This document shows, piece after piece, positions 1 through 11,399 of a stretch of DNA of 64,000 bases (position 1 is the first letter of the stretch; each line of letters begins with the position of its first letter). Under the pieces are notes generated by a model that did not search any database, was not told where the DNA came from, and saw nothing but the letters and a program-made list of their open reading frames with translations. A program made the position numbers and the translations under genes. Source of the stretch: Stenopsyche tienmushanensis. Its lineage: Eukaryota; Arthropoda; Insecta; Trichoptera; Stenopsychidae. Where the stretch lies: contig WACJ01000129.1 in assembly GCA_008973525.1 (NCBI GenBank), positions 496,001 through 560,000 on the forward strand. Direction: 5' to 3'.

Positions 1-125
1 AAAAACAAAGTTGCCGTGCAAGCCTGATTTTCTTCTAAAAAGATAAGTTTTATAAAAAAATTGGCTTCGAAAACAATGCAAAAAGTAGTAGAAGAAGTTG
101 GGTAACCAGTTAACTTTTGGGATCC

Positions 126-190
126 GACCGCGCGTCTTGGCCGCGGAAAGATCCGATCTTCCCGCGGCTGACTTCTACGATCTCGTAGCT
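126..190. repeat. Short dispersed repeat W, copy 1
   Basis: A GC-rich 60-bp block centred on CTTGGCCGCGGAAAGAT followed by a GACTTC...ATCTC segment. The same order recurs at 24466-24530 with substitutions. No coding or terminal structure is visible; it may be a fragment of an unrecognised element. Confidence 0.45.
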
Positions 191-203
191 TGTTGAAGAA
201 AAA

Positions 204-761
204 TGTATCGATTTTAATGAGCAAATTGTTATATTAATATCACAGCTCATACGCTATAATCCTACCCAACATATATATAAAAATTAAGCTGGGCATAGAT
301 AGTTGTTCAAACGACACAAAATCAAATTTGATTTTAGAATAAATATTACGTTGCTCGAAAATAGTACATACAAGCAAAATAGTATAAAAATACTTGAACG
401 TGTGTGAAAATAGTTCCTGAAACAATGAAAATCTAGTGAACATGGCTACAATAAACCGGAAACTTAAACCCAACGACCTGCAACGTCAGCTGAAAAGCTT
501 TGGTGTTGAAGTGTCCATTGTTGAGGTGCTCTGTCGAAATATTCGCTTTTCTTCTGGTGTAGAATTTAATTTTCACGCTTTGAAAATGCAACAGACATCA
601 ATTTTATAAAAGTTTAATAATCTTATAATTTATATATTTAAGTTTTAAATAATTAACAAAACAGCTGTGTTCAAATGATAAAGAGACCACCGATCATTTG
701 AAGCAGCGAGTGACATATGATCTTGCATAGATTCACTCTGGTCATGATTAAAGACGCATTT
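204..761. other. Unique AT-rich stretch
   Basis: No repeat family, transposase motif or RNA gene seen. The open frame on the minus strand near 240-473 is hydrophobic and codon-poor and looks like chance. Confidence 0.5.
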
Positions 762-969
762 CACTTCTTGACGTGTTGTCGACTCATCACATCACTACCG
801 TAAACTTCCAATGGATATTCACGGCTGTGTTGTTTCAGAAAAGTCAAAAAACGGATTTCATACGGACGAGAGATTGCGGGAGAGTGCGACGACTTCTCCA
901 TTGATAGAATTTACTGTGACTGAACAAAATGGCCGACAAACACGCGTGATTAAAAAAATTAACCGTTAG
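762..969 (-). pseudogene. mariner-Z transposase N-terminal fragment
   Basis: Read on the minus strand, the piece encodes HSREYPLEVYGSDVMSRQHV, the N-terminal helix-turn-helix approach of mariner transposases (family pattern: ..L..VYG.D.MSR..V..W...FREGR). It keeps the block GTCGACTCATCACATCACTA and the 5' leader ACAAAATGGCCGACAAACAC that recur at 6063, 29443, 47852, 54455 and 62339. It is broken by stops and frameshifts and lacks the catalytic domain. Assignment to mariner rests on motif memory; subfamily is not certain. Confidence 0.7.
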
Positions 970-1530
970 CATCCAATCTTCACTTTAAATTTTGCTTACA
1001 TATAGAGCTTAATATAAAAAATAAAAAAACGAGATGTTGAATAAACAGTTTCAGATTATTAACATGACACATTGTTCGTTGCGAAACTTTTATATGGAAG
1101 CTTTGGATCGTTGCCTTTCGTTCTTTGTGGATATTCCCGTATAACAAACATCATCCATCTTCTTGGCACCATTAGCTTCAGGCTTTACTTACAAAGTCGA
1201 AGATAGTTCTAAAATGTGCAAAATCGCCATTGCACTTTCTTGCATTCTACATATATTCTACAGTTAAACATTTAACTGCCGACAATGTAGAAATATTTGA
1301 AATTGGATAAAATTGAAGTTGAATTATTTATTCAGGGTTTTCTTAATTTAGTAATAATACTTCTGGCAGGCATTCTGACCAATACATCTCAAAATATATT
1401 CAACAACGTAGCAAAAATCATTCAATAGACAGCCCTGATGTTTTCTGTGGAATTTATTTAAAAATAAAATGAAAATACCAAGATCCATTAAAATGTGAAG
1501 ACGTTTTTGGATTCGCCAATATGTGTTTTT
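970..1530. other. Unique AT-rich stretch
   Basis: AT-rich sequence with no recognisable open frame or repeat between the mariner-Z piece and repeat Y. Confidence 0.5.
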
Positions 1531-2121
1531 AAAATTGTTATATTAAGCTTTCCCTACCGGTGATGTATTTACTACACATCGACTCTAATAATGGGAATAT
1601 CGATATGAAATATAATAGATACGGGCTTCATAATGTTTGTATTCCTCCGTAATATAATTACGAATCACATCAAAGTATTATAGTATATAAGTATTCATCT
1701 GCACAGACGGAAACAAATAATTTGTCGGGAAATCGGGAATTTTGCGAGTTTTAGTCAGTGTCTCAACAGAAATTATTTTTATGCAAGTTGCCTGACTTCC
1801 AAAATCAGGCCCAGACTAAATGACGAAACACTCGATGCTTTAATGTTACTTCGGGTATATTTTCAAAATAATATTTAAATTTTTTCAGTGTTTTATTTAT
1901 CTATTTTTATATTTTCTTAAATAATGAACAAATTCTTTCGCCTTCAAGTTATTTTTTATATTAAACAAATTGACTTATTAGTAATATTTGATCAAATTTA
2001 TCAATGTCATTTCTTGCACTATTGAAAATCCCTGTCCCGAGATTCCGGGACTGATCCCGGGATCATTTAATGCAATCCCGAAATCCCGGGATCGAAATTT
2101 TGGCTCGGGATTGGATTCCCT
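1531..2121 (+). mobile_element. Y element (hAT-like MITE), copy 1
   Basis: Contains the Y core (CCGGTGATGTATTTACTACA ... GGAAATAAATAATTTGTCGGG) at about 1555-1735, a roughly 230-bp stretch unlike other Y copies, and the Y right end from 1973, finishing ATTGGATTCCCTA at 2121. The right end is dense in CCCGGGAT-type repeats. The reverse complement of the end, TAGGGAATCCAATCCCG, matches the left end of copy 4 at 57837, so the family has terminal inverted repeats. No transposase is encoded. TAGGG-type termini point to hAT; this is inference. Confidence 0.65.
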
Positions 2122-2250
2122 AGTCATGCGGTATTCACACCCTTTGTTTTATGATCTTCCCATTTTTTTAAAAATATTTTTAATTTCAACTCAATAACGA
2201 TAATGGATGTAAGAGCATCTTGATGAAACAACACTTTCTTTTTCATTTTT

Positions 2251-2412
2251 GTTCTATTGTGAGCAAATGCGGTACCCATCTTGCACATAGCTTTCTCACG
2301 TACAAATTTTCAGTCAATATGCGATGCATAGTATATTTAAAATGTTTATCATGTGCGTTAGCTTCATGCTTACCATGTTCTGACACCATTTCTGGCGTAG
2401 TCACCTCATTTG
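2251..2412 (-). pseudogene. mariner-1 transposase HTH fragment
   Basis: On the minus strand the frames give NEVTTPEMVSEHGKHEA and then HRILTENLYVRKLCARWVPH, the paired-type DNA-binding region of irritans-like mariner transposases ending in the ARWVPHLLT motif. The catalytic domain is missing. The same block occurs inverted at 3845-4232 and again at 12303, 17480, 25460-25690, 45217 and 55490. Confidence 0.8.
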
Positions 2413-3844
2413 TTCAAACCATTGTTTAACAAATATATATTTGGCAATTTTGTATTATTTAACCCATGTGTACATTGCATGGAAACCAATGGAAGGATGT
2501 TATAAATTGGAATATTTCATGCAGTTGCGATATTGGATGATAAATGAGGTGAACGTGATCTCGCCCCATATACAATGCCTTTTATCATATTTACTCTTTT
2601 ACGTGAAGCAAACCATATTTTTCAGCATCCACATATGAAACCTTGACAGAATGGTTTTACAGTCATTCATAACCTTTTTCAGTGCAATATTTCGTTGATA
2701 TTGGGCGTATTTGAAGGGATGCTTTGTTTAAAAATGAATTTAATTGCGGGCATAATTGAGGCAAAGTGCGTATCATCACGTGCGAGCACTCATCAGGAAA
2801 AGGTTCCCCGTTTGTCCGGAACGACCGGTGAAATTTAAGAGGCACGTTTTTTTTGCCGGGGAAGGAAAGAACGTTTCTTCCCTATAGTATTTTACGAAGA
2901 CAGTAATTCAGGAAACTGCCACACAGACCGTAACAGATGGCATTTGCCAAAATGGAACAGTCATCAGGCTCCCGGGGGGGCACTTCGGTGCTCATCGATT
3001 CTTAACGATGTTTATATATGTATCCTTCAGCATTATTATTTAAAAATCAATACGTCTAAATGTTATTTGGCTAAGCACATTTAAATGCTCTAAGGATGGG
3101 CTTAATTCTGGGAATAGATAGTGTGTCCTCGCTGAAATGGTTTTGTTGTCAGTTCCAAGATCTGGGCCGCATTATTTCATCCACGTCACTGTCACTTGCT
3201 GCTGAGCTTATTTATAAAAGTTTCCTTGAAAACTTTTTGAGAGAGAGCTGCCTTCAACTTATATTTTTTACAAGGCGAGGCTGAATAGCTTTGACTCAAC
3301 TTATTCAACATCAACCCAAAAGCACACCCCCGATATAAATCTTCCAGCATTGGGATCAAAAATATACATTTAATTCATCCCTCATATGCCACTGAATAAT
3401 TGGCGGCATTTACGGGTGTTTCACCCTCAAGACCGGCTTTAATTTATTTCATCCGAATGCCTTTTTAATAACGGGCTTCAAATTTCAACGAGTGAGTTGT
3501 TACGCAAGGATCTGATATCTGAAATTTTCATATAAAACTTACATTACTGAAAATTGCGTGTCCCTGATCATGAAACGGTAGTTAAACGGTTCGCTATTAC
3601 GTGACCGAAATATGTTAATTTATTAGATATTCGTAATTACAGGAAATTTCTTCGCCTTGAACTTCTGAAAAGTCATCACGAATGAGAAGTCATTTCGGCT
3701 GAACAAATTCATTATTTGTGCGGGGCAAACGATAAGACCTCCAAATGCTCGACATGTGGGTAATTTTTATTAAATTGCATGCACATTAAATTTGAAGCAT
3801 GCAATGCCTATGGGGTTGTTGCAAAGATGCTCAAAACAAAACGG
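2413..3844. other. Stretch without a supported gene
   Basis: Mostly unique AT-rich DNA with a somewhat GC-richer part at about 2650-3000. It separates two inverted mariner-1 fragments. Short open frames show no family motif. No RNA gene or repeat recognised. Confidence 0.5.
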
Positions 3845-4232
3845 GTGACAGAATTTAAACGAGGCTGTACGAGCTGCCAAGACCGAATGAGGTAACCACG
3901 CCAGAAATGGTGTCAGAACATGGTAAGCATGAAGCTCGCGCATATGGTAGACATTTCAAATATATACAATGCATCGCATATTGATTGAAAATTTGGGCAT
4001 AAAGAAGCTGTGCGCAAGATGAATGCCGCATTTACTCACAATGGAATAGTGTTGTTTTAATCGAGTGTTTAGCTATGTTTCACAGCAATAAAACCGAGTT
4101 TTTGTATCAATTCATAACCATGGATTAAATATGCGTCCATTATTTTACACCTGGTACATAGGAATCATCCAAACAATGGACTGAACGGAGAGAATCGACT
4201 CCAAAGGAAGCGAAGACAGTTTCATCTCGCCC
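3845..4232 (+). pseudogene. mariner-1 transposase fragment, HTH to first catalytic D
   Basis: Plus-strand frames give RLYELPRPNEVTTPEMVSEH, a degraded HTH, then ECLAMFHSNKTEFLYQFITM-D and further on ESSKQWTERRES.PKEAKTV. These match mariner transposase from the linker through the first catalytic aspartate (TMDE.WIHHYTPES) into the SKQWTE.GES.PKKAKT segment. Several frameshifts and stops are present; the second and third catalytic residues are absent. It is the longest true mariner catalytic remnant of this subfamily in the window. Confidence 0.82.
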
Positions 4233-4988
4233 ATGTCTGATAACCGATATCCTAAGAAAAAGCGCTTAAACCCGGCTTAAACAAAAAAATAAAACATTGA
4301 TTATATATTTCTAATTGATGACAATTGGTTTAATCAAACAATCCCAAGAAACAGGCATATTTCATCACGAAAGTCATAGTATTCGTATTTAGAACATAAT
4401 AAAATATTTTAATCAAAACTGAGGGATGCTAGAATTCATCGTCGAAATTCTTGGCCTCTTTTGCCCCACTTGTTTGTTTGCTGTAATATTGTTTCCAAAG
4501 GCAGGTAGAGCTTCTCCGAGTATATCGTCTCTTTGTTATTCGTCTGTTTCTGGGTCGACCTCGAAGATCTTGACTGAAAGTCTTTGAGAGGACGCTCTCT
4601 TTATGCATTCTACTCATCACATCTGTGGCTTTACCATATTAATGACTAACGAAGCTATTTTGCTATGTACTGTCGAATAAAATCGCACCCAAATAATTTA
4701 TTTTGAAAACTCAATTTGTCACTTGGCGCTTTTAAACATCAAGAGACCCGAAAGTATTCGCGTATTTAGTTTAAAAAAAAAAAAAAAAAATTTCCACTAA
4801 CAATTTTTTTATATTCAACTATATAAAATTATTATCATTAATCAAAACATCCTTCCATCGCGTTGGTCTGTCAGTCTGTCAGATCCTTTTTATAGGAAAA
4901 ATGATTATAAATAAATTTCCAGATGAAGAACATTCGGCGAATACTGTTCGGTCCTCCTAATATTATATATAGAGTTTCAAGCATGAAT
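4233..4988. other. AT-rich stretch with an A tract
   Basis: No gene supported. A homopolymer A tract lies at 4773-4790. The basic minus-strand frame at 4429-4620 (rich in R and K) has no recognised motif and no conserved copy elsewhere. Confidence 0.5.
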
Positions 4989-5445
4989 ACGAGGGTCATC
5001 CAAAAAGTAAGGTTACAACATTTGTGTAGGATCTAAAAATGCTCGATTTAATTGAAATTCACAGGATACTTCATAAGTACGTTAAACGATTTTTTGACGT
5101 AAACGCCGTTGAAATTGAAATAATTTTGTAGTTGGGGTGCCTACGTTTGTATGCCATTATCGTAGACCTTCGCCAGTAACTCTTTTTAGATTCTGGAGTA
5201 CAATGATACACCCATGTCTCATCCCCCATCACGATAAAGTCCAAAAAAGTCCAGTCCCTTCTGTGCTCCTATATCCTGGTTTGAGCTTTCTGAACGCACA
5301 TCTTGCACACAACTTCTTGTAATCAAGTTTTACCGACACAATATCATCGAATAGGCTTTAAGAAATATCAGGAAATTCTTCCTGAAGATCGTCAAGCATC
5401 ACAAGCGTCGAAAATCGTCACGTAAAAACGTGTTTTTTTATATTA
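4989..5445 (-). pseudogene. mariner-Z transposase remnant with its 3' terminus
   Basis: The low-coordinate end begins ACGAGGGTCATCC.AAAAGTAAGGTTACAAC, the mariner-Z terminus. Moving inward on the minus strand one reads GDETWVYHCTPESKKSYWRR (first catalytic D region), and before it LQEEFPDIS.SLFDDIV and KLDYKKLCAR, the HTH part. The same HTH with fewer breaks is at 40620-40815 and the catalytic/terminal part again at 48930-49216. Multiple frameshifts; inactive. Confidence 0.8.
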
Positions 5446-5479
5446 CTCAATAAGTTCGTAGGATATTTTCATTTTGTAG

Positions 5480-5575
5480 TTTTAACCGGTTGCTGTCCAC
5501 TCAGCTGACAGTCGATTTGAATCTGGAGTGCAGTCATGGATCCATGTGTCATCTATTGTCATATACAGCATAAAA
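5480..5575 (-). pseudogene. Second mariner catalytic fragment
   Basis: Minus-strand translation gives IDDTWIHDCTPDSNRLSAEW followed by TATG, a clear variant of the mariner block DETWIHHYTPESK.QSAEWTATGE. It lies just upstream of the mariner-Z remnant but is a different sequence, so two mariners are juxtaposed here. Only about 30 codons remain. Confidence 0.72.
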
Positions 5576-5587
5576 ATCCTTTTTTTT

Positions 5588-6062
5588 GATTTCCCGACAA
5601 ATTATTTATTTTCGTCGCTGCAGATGAATACTTATATACTATAATACTTTTGTGTGATTCGTAATAATATTACGGAGGAATACAAAAAATCTGAAGCCCG
5701 TATCTATTATATTTCATATCGATATTCCCATTATTAGAGTCGATGTGTAGTAAATACATCACCGGTAGGGAAAGGTTAATATAACAATTTGAAGAAAAAC
5801 CTATATGTACTGTATATATTTATACTGTTTAACCTGACAGTTACAGCCCCTAGGCGTCGCCTAAGTTCGCCAACTAGTAGTTACGCCACTATTTCCAAGC
5901 GTCCAGATTTCGGCGAGAATGTTTCGATTTAGTAGCCTTTGTCGTGCTGGTAAGGTGTACGATTTTTGTTAGATAAAAATTTCAATCTCGAATTTTTCAG
6001 GATTATGTTTGCTAATCTCGGGATTCATGGGCACCTAAAACTGTCCGGGATTAGATTCCCTA
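5588..6062 (-). mobile_element. Y element (hAT-like MITE), copy 2
   Basis: Minus-orientation copy. The Y core runs from GATTTCCCGACAAATTATTT at 5588 to the CACCGGTAGGGAAAGG block near 5770, then the left arm with CCCCTAGGCGTCGCC and CCAAGCGTCCAGATTT, ending in CCGGGATTAGATTCCCTA at 6062. The inner end appears truncated at 5588 at the same base as copy 3 (54651). It abuts a mariner-Z piece directly at 6063. Confidence 0.68.
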
Positions 6063-6205
6063 TTGTCGACGTCTCATCACATCACTATCATTTACTTCCA
6101 TGAGCTTCCGTTGGATATGAGCGCGCGACGACCTCTTCATCGGATGAATTTTCTGTGATTGAACAAAATGGCCGACTGATAAATTTACTCTCGTATTACA
6201 CCCGT
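6063..6205 (-). pseudogene. mariner-Z N-terminal remnant
   Basis: Shares GTCGACGTCTCATCACATCACTA, CTTCCGTTGGATAT and the GATTGAACAAAATGGCCGAC block with the other mariner-Z copies. Shorter than the 762 and 29443 copies because of an internal deletion. No intact frame. Confidence 0.6.
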
Positions 6206-8139
6206 AGCAACACAATTCCCATATGATTTTTCTCGATGAAAGCTTTAAATCTGAAGAATTATGTAATATACGTTGAGGAGTATATTGATAGGATTATTTT
6301 GGAGCTCATATATCGAGTGTAATATCCTTATCATAAATCTATCCGGATGTTTCGGAATACACGTTCGCGCGAGCTTGCGGATTTATCCGCGCAACTTTAA
6401 ATAAGTAAATCGAAATAATGAAAAAAGCTCAACTTTTTCGCATTCCAGCAAAGAAATATATCTCGCAGCGCGGAAAAAACGGAAATAGAGACTGAGATAA
6501 TCCTCCGGAGGGAGAGAAGCGGTCGACTGATATCTAAACTCATTCAATTCCCATTTTGTCTGAAATATTTCAGACGGAAATTAACACATTTATAAGTGGA
6601 TGCTGTGCCAGAATTTATTAATGAATGAATTAGGAAAATTTGTAGCTTATGAAAAAAATATTAATATAAATGCCACATTCAACCGTCGCCGCTCTGCGGC
6701 TTATGAAGAATAAACGCGAATTTAATAAATGTCACATTCAATGATTCCAGCGCGCTTTCCCAAACCAAATATATATTCATCTACATTTAATAAAAACAAT
6801 CCAAATTCAAATCTACAAAATAAATACCATTTTAAGGGCTTAAACAAATGGCAGTCGGTGGATGCAAAATCCAGTAAATAAGATAAATTAAGCCCCAAAA
6901 AAAGGCATTAAAATAAAATCTGCAAAGCTGCTTTTTAATCTACAAGCAGTTAATGGTAATCAATATTAAATAAACGTCATGTACTTTCGATACAAGATGG
7001 TTAGATCTTCGGAAGACGTGGCTATAGTTATACTTGATCGAGTTGCAAATTTCAACGCGTATAATATTTATTATAAGCAGCTACAATACAGCTTCAGTCT
7101 TGTGCCGGTAAAACAGAACGATTTCAGCATTTTTTGAACAGTCCTCTTGTCAATATGTTCTTACAATTTGGGTGATCAAAGTTTAGATTTTTAAGAATTT
7201 CCAAAATTCCAAATATATACGGAGTTAACAGAATGAAATCTTTAAACGCGTTTTTCTAGAAACTACTTTTTTCAACACGGTTGACTTGTTTGCTTTCATT
7301 CGATAATCGATTAAAATGTGACAAAATGTGTTTCCTGAACCGTGTCTCGGCACAAACTGATTACAAAAGGCTTGTAACAAATTTTTGATCACTTTCCGGT
7401 TTTTCTAAAGTGCATTCATATATTAATTCAGCGTATAAAAATATTGATAAACTATTATAAATGGACGTTGGAAATTTACTGCGCGCAAATTTTGATAAGC
7501 TCGCACTTCGGATACGGATCTGCATAGCGTTCCAGAATAATTTATAGACAAAAATAAAGGATTCATACTGGGAGATTGCAATCGGGTATTAAAGCAGCTG
7601 AGATGCAGTATTTGAGAATGCTAGTTAAACATTCTGTAATGGAGAATTAAGCGATTGGATCGCCCCTGACGTTCCCTAGGAAGTGCTTGGATTTATTTTA
7701 TTCTTCGTCGTAATGAATAGCTTTAGCTCCTGCATAAATCTTCATTACATCGTTAAGATCTTCAAATGCAGACACATTGTATTTCATTATATTTTTGCCC
7801 TTTTGTATCGTAATTTTCGACCCTCAAAATCGCATTCAGCATATTGCATGATTCATAATTATCATAAAATTCGCCGATGTCATCATATTCAATATATTCA
7901 GTACATTCAGGGATTTATATCATCCGGATAGGGCCGGATCGTATAAATCGTTGGTAATGGTCAAAGTTATAATGATTATTCGAACCAATGTACCAACTAT
8001 GAATACGAAAATATCTTTTAAATTCAATGTACCGAAAGAAATATCTACTCGATGTATATTTTTAAATTTTTTTACGCAATGTTTTTTTAAACGTGTAGTT
8101 ACCAGGCATACCGCCTATAGATTTGAACCCATGACGATT
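6206..8139. other. Unique AT-rich stretch
   Basis: About 1.9 kb of low-complexity AT-rich DNA. A weak match to repeat V is present at 7170-7270 (listed separately). Open frames at 7683-8145 have biased AT-driven composition and no motif. No gene supported. Confidence 0.5.
7170..7270 (-). repeat. Repeat V fragment
   Basis: Shares the order TTTTAAGAAT, TTTCCAAAATTC and a TACGGAGTTA block with the minus-orientation V copy at 50095-50235. Short and diverged, so the assignment is tentative. Confidence 0.35.
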
Positions 8140-8460
8140 GAATAGAAGGGTCAACCCTACTCCCATGCATAACAGTGGGGTAATGTTGTAGTGTGGAAGT
8201 AGGCTAAAGCAGCCTTGATAGTTTGCTGCTCAAACGTTGCTGGAGTAATCCAGCTAACATGTATACAACTGTCGATTACAGGAGAAAAAGTGACAGCATC
8301 ATACTCAACAGCCTATGTCATACACCTCTTGCAGTCCGTCATCTGCTGCAGCTCCCTTTTTAATGAGGTTGGACTCATGGTGGCATTAACTTTGCTGGTA
8401 GTTCCTCTTTTCATCTTATCTTATGATGCATCGCCCTTTCTTAAAGACGCAGCGTGAAAA
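8140..8460 (+). repeat. R repeat, copy 1
   Basis: Shares with the other R copies (28833, 31765, 41280, 48500) the ordered blocks CAACCCTACTCCCATG, GTTTGCTGCTCAAACGTTGCTGG, AGCTAACATG and CAGTCCGTCATCTGCTGCAG. Internally shortened relative to the 41280-41955 copy. Coding content is not evident. Confidence 0.6.
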
Positions 8461-8660
8461 GAGTGGGCGCCCGGAAACACTGCTTATAGCGCGCCCTAGC
8501 ACCAGAAAATGATGAAAAGCACTCTATGTGGCTGGTACGGGTCTGTCTGGGTGAGACTGGATATCGAATAATCCCGCAATGGACTGCGTTGAAAATCTTG
8601 CAGTGGAGTAAGATTTTAAAATCTGAAGTGAAAATTTTTAATAAATGCGATAGAGCAAAT

Positions 8661-8888
8661 TTTCAGGTTATTATTTTAACAACGCCATATCTTGTGGCCC
8701 TTTGGAGGCATTGCACCTGCATACCAACAGAACGCTTCTTGTGCATGCACCGTTGCCGGTTGGGTAGTGACGCGCAGGAGGCGGAAGTTGGAAGAGTTGT
8801 CGGTTAGCCTTGGCTGCGGGAGGTCGTCCCTCTTGCAGCCAGATCTCTTTCTCTCTCGTCTGTAATAAATGTCTTTCTTTTCGACGCC
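8661..8888 (+). mobile_element. LTR-A copy 1, partial, joined to mariner-L
   Basis: Middle of the LTR-A long terminal repeat: ACAACGCCATATCTTGTGGC, CATTGCACCTGCATACC, TTGCCGGTTGGGTAGTGACG, the GCCTTGGCTGCGGGAGGTCG block, a CT-rich run and a polyadenylation-like AATAAA near 8862. The 5' start is missing and the 3' part stops at CGACGCC, where mariner-L sequence begins. The reverse-strand open frames here arise from the LTR and are not genes. Confidence 0.72.
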
Positions 8889-8889
8889 G

Positions 8890-9250
8890 ACGTTGAGATG
8901 TGTCTTTCCGCACATTTGTTTGTGCCTCACTGAGCAGACGTGGGACCCACTTTGCTGATAAATTTCTTTATCCAAGATGTTCCAATACAGCATAATGGAC
9001 ACTTCCAACACTAATATTCACCACTGACGCAATCTTGACTATCGTAATGCGACAATCGTCCTCCACAGGCTTACTCACGGTTTGAATGCTGTTTTCGTTG
9101 ATGCTCGCTACAGGACGCCGTGTATGCCTTTAATTTTGTACATTATCTCAATCTCAACGAAACTTTTGCGTCCAATCAAATACTTGGGTCTTAATTAGAG
9201 TAGCATCATCGAATTGCACCTCAAGTCTTATCATATCTTCGTTTGTGTAA
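8890..9250 (-). pseudogene. mariner-L transposase N-terminal half
   Basis: Minus-strand frames give QVFDWTQKFR, RHTRRPVASINENSIQTVSK, VEDDCRITIVKIASVV, GSVHYAVLEHLG and RNLSAKWVPRLLSEAQTNVR then KDTSQ. This is the complete bipartite HTH region of a mariner transposase, including the AKWVPRLLSEAQ motif, with two in-frame stops. The catalytic domain is missing and the frame runs into LTR-A. The same block is at 15065-15385, also next to LTR-A, and a third, plus-strand relative is at 42790-43080. Confidence 0.82.
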
Positions 9251-9664
9251 AAACTAATGCATAACAGATCTCGACGAAAACGTCTTCGGCTTGGATTTAT
9301 TTTGATTTAATACTGACACATAACTAAAATTAAAGTTTTAGCATACAACTCTATTAAAAGAATCGAGCTGCAGCCATCTTGTGTGCGATTATTCAAAGTA
9401 GTTCATGAAGTATCTGTGCAGTACCGGCGAGAGTCGAGCTCTGCACACATGGTGTGGAATCTGGCTTCCAACTCCAACGTCATGCATTATTAATGATGAC
9501 ATTTTGATGCTAAAAAATTGTACAAATTCGCATCTGGGAGGCAATTATCAAGTTGTAAATTTGATGCCCGGGATAAATTCGCTCCCAAATTGGACATCAC
9601 GTAATATAAAATCGGCCACAATTGGGTTACCGACGATGACCTTCTTTCGAGCATTGAATTAAAA

Positions 9665-9695
<31 letters not shown>

Positions 9696-10277
9696 GAATT
9701 AAACGAGCAAAAACGAACACTTTCATCCGTGGCTTTTATCTCATAATGGGAGTCCATTGTCCCGAAATTTTATTGTTATTTAACGAATTAACACGTTCGG
9801 TTGGGATTGTTGTCCGTCCATTGTTGAGCATGTTGTGCTGGTGGGATTTATGTAGAAACATGCGAAAAAGGCACCACAATAACTCCCATACGTACGGACG
9901 AATCTTTCTGTTTCAGCTGAACAATGAGAAAGTTTTGTATGCGAAAATTTATTCCGGTTGCGGTTTATGTGTAGTTGGGGCCGTTGCTCACGGTGAAGGA
10001 TGATGCGGTGACAAAACTTCCCAAATTTATGGAAATCCTTACCTGGATGAGGATGATGCTCCTTACACAATGCCAAATTGTATGTTGTATAACTCTTTAC
10101 GACGAGTCAATCCCTTCGCATCGGATTCTTTATGGCTTCCAATAAAACATTTATATATGTATTAAACGCACATAGCATTTGAATAACTCTTCCCTGATTT
10201 GATTGCTTCGTGGAATTCGGCTTCTTTACGACTAAATCAATATGGACACGTCTTCAAGTACCCGACATTTCATATAT
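9251..10277. other. Stretch without a supported gene
   Basis: Unique AT-rich DNA with a (TA)n microsatellite at 9667-9690. The frames at 9405-9662 and 9746-10076 overlap on both strands and have no family motif. Confidence 0.5.
9667..9690. repeat. (TA)n microsatellite
   Basis: About twelve TA units, interrupted only at the edge. Confidence 0.9.
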
Positions 10278-10731
10278 GGGCGTTTCTCAGTAAAGTCCTC
10301 CAAAGAAAGTTGTTCAGGCCACTTTTTTGCTTATATCATATCTTATTAAAGAAATCGATATCTTCCTTGTTAGTAAAAAAAAATCACAGATAAACCAAAA
10401 ATATTTAGGAAATATTGAGCATTTTCTGAAACATCGATACAGGGGACTGTTGTTTATGTCAGAGAGCTGTGTATTTAATATTCTACTTATACTCAAATTC
10501 TAACACCAAAATCTTAATGTAATATTACACATTTATCACACACTTTAAGTTTAGTAAAAAAGTTATTGTTTTAATTAAATCAATCTAAAGCAACCATATT
10601 GATTTGGTGACACACCAGGGAACTGTCTTTGAGCGTTATAAAAACTACGAAAATCATAATAATTTATACTTTTTGCATACAATATTGGGCTGCTAAGACA
10701 ACGAGTTGCCCAGTTTACTGAGAAACGCCCC
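10278..10731. mobile_element. 454-bp TIR element (MITE candidate)
   Basis: Left end GGGCGTTTCTCAGTAAA at 10278 is the perfect inverted complement of TTTACTGAGAAACGCCC near 10714-10730; the right end carries one extra C. The interior is AT-rich and non-coding, typical of a miniature inverted-repeat element. Both flanks are TATA-like (TATAT on the left, TATAC on the right), compatible with a TA or TATA target duplication. No second copy was seen in this window. The superfamily is unknown. Confidence 0.6.
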
Positions 10732-11339
10732 TATACACCATCGTTGCTGAAAGTGTATTCGTTTTATGTGGATGGCTTTCTGCATACTGAAACCATTAAT
10801 CAGCTTCCTCATACAGTGTTGTCCTTCCAAAAGTTAAACTCTATTCCTTAAGTTTATATTTGCGCAACAGCTTTCGTATCCAACGACTAAAGTTTGTGTC
10901 GTCGAATAAATATAGCTGAAAATGAGTTCTATCTAGCCGCTTTCGGCTGAATGCATTATTAGGTCTAGCAGTTTATAAAATACTTGTGAAAAATACCAAC
11001 GCCGATATCTGAAAATTTGAATTTTGTACTTTTGTAAACTGATTCTTTATGTTTTCTTATATTTGATCATAAAACATGATTGTAAATTCAATTGAAACGT
11101 GACAAATCATATGATAAATATGATGATTAAGAGTTTAATTTGAATAAATAACAATATTATGTTATAAACGAGAGTGTAGAATTGAAATTAAAGCGCTATG
11201 GAGCGCTGTACACCACATGTGCGTGTGTACTATTTCTGGGTCGCTCGAGTATTTGATGTTTAGTGTCATAATATTATAATATTTCTATGAGTAAATGATT
11301 TTCATGACTTTTCAAAGAGAAAAGAATTTAATTACTTAA
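10732..11339. other. Unique AT-rich stretch
   Basis: No repeat or gene recognised. TTGCGCAACA near 10860 resembles the T-family end but is isolated. Confidence 0.45.
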
Positions 11340-11399
11340 AAAATTTTAAAAATATTTTTTTTTAAAAATTGTAAATTATTTTAAACTAATTTTTTACAG

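Noticed and set aside
2250..2415. GACACCATTTCTGGCG in mariner-1 copies as a reversed primer-binding site
   Set aside because: It belongs to the conserved mariner VTTPEMVSEH codons in all copies, so the similarity is coincidental.
9667..9690. (TA)n as evidence of a transposon end
   Set aside because: Plain microsatellite without inverted partner.
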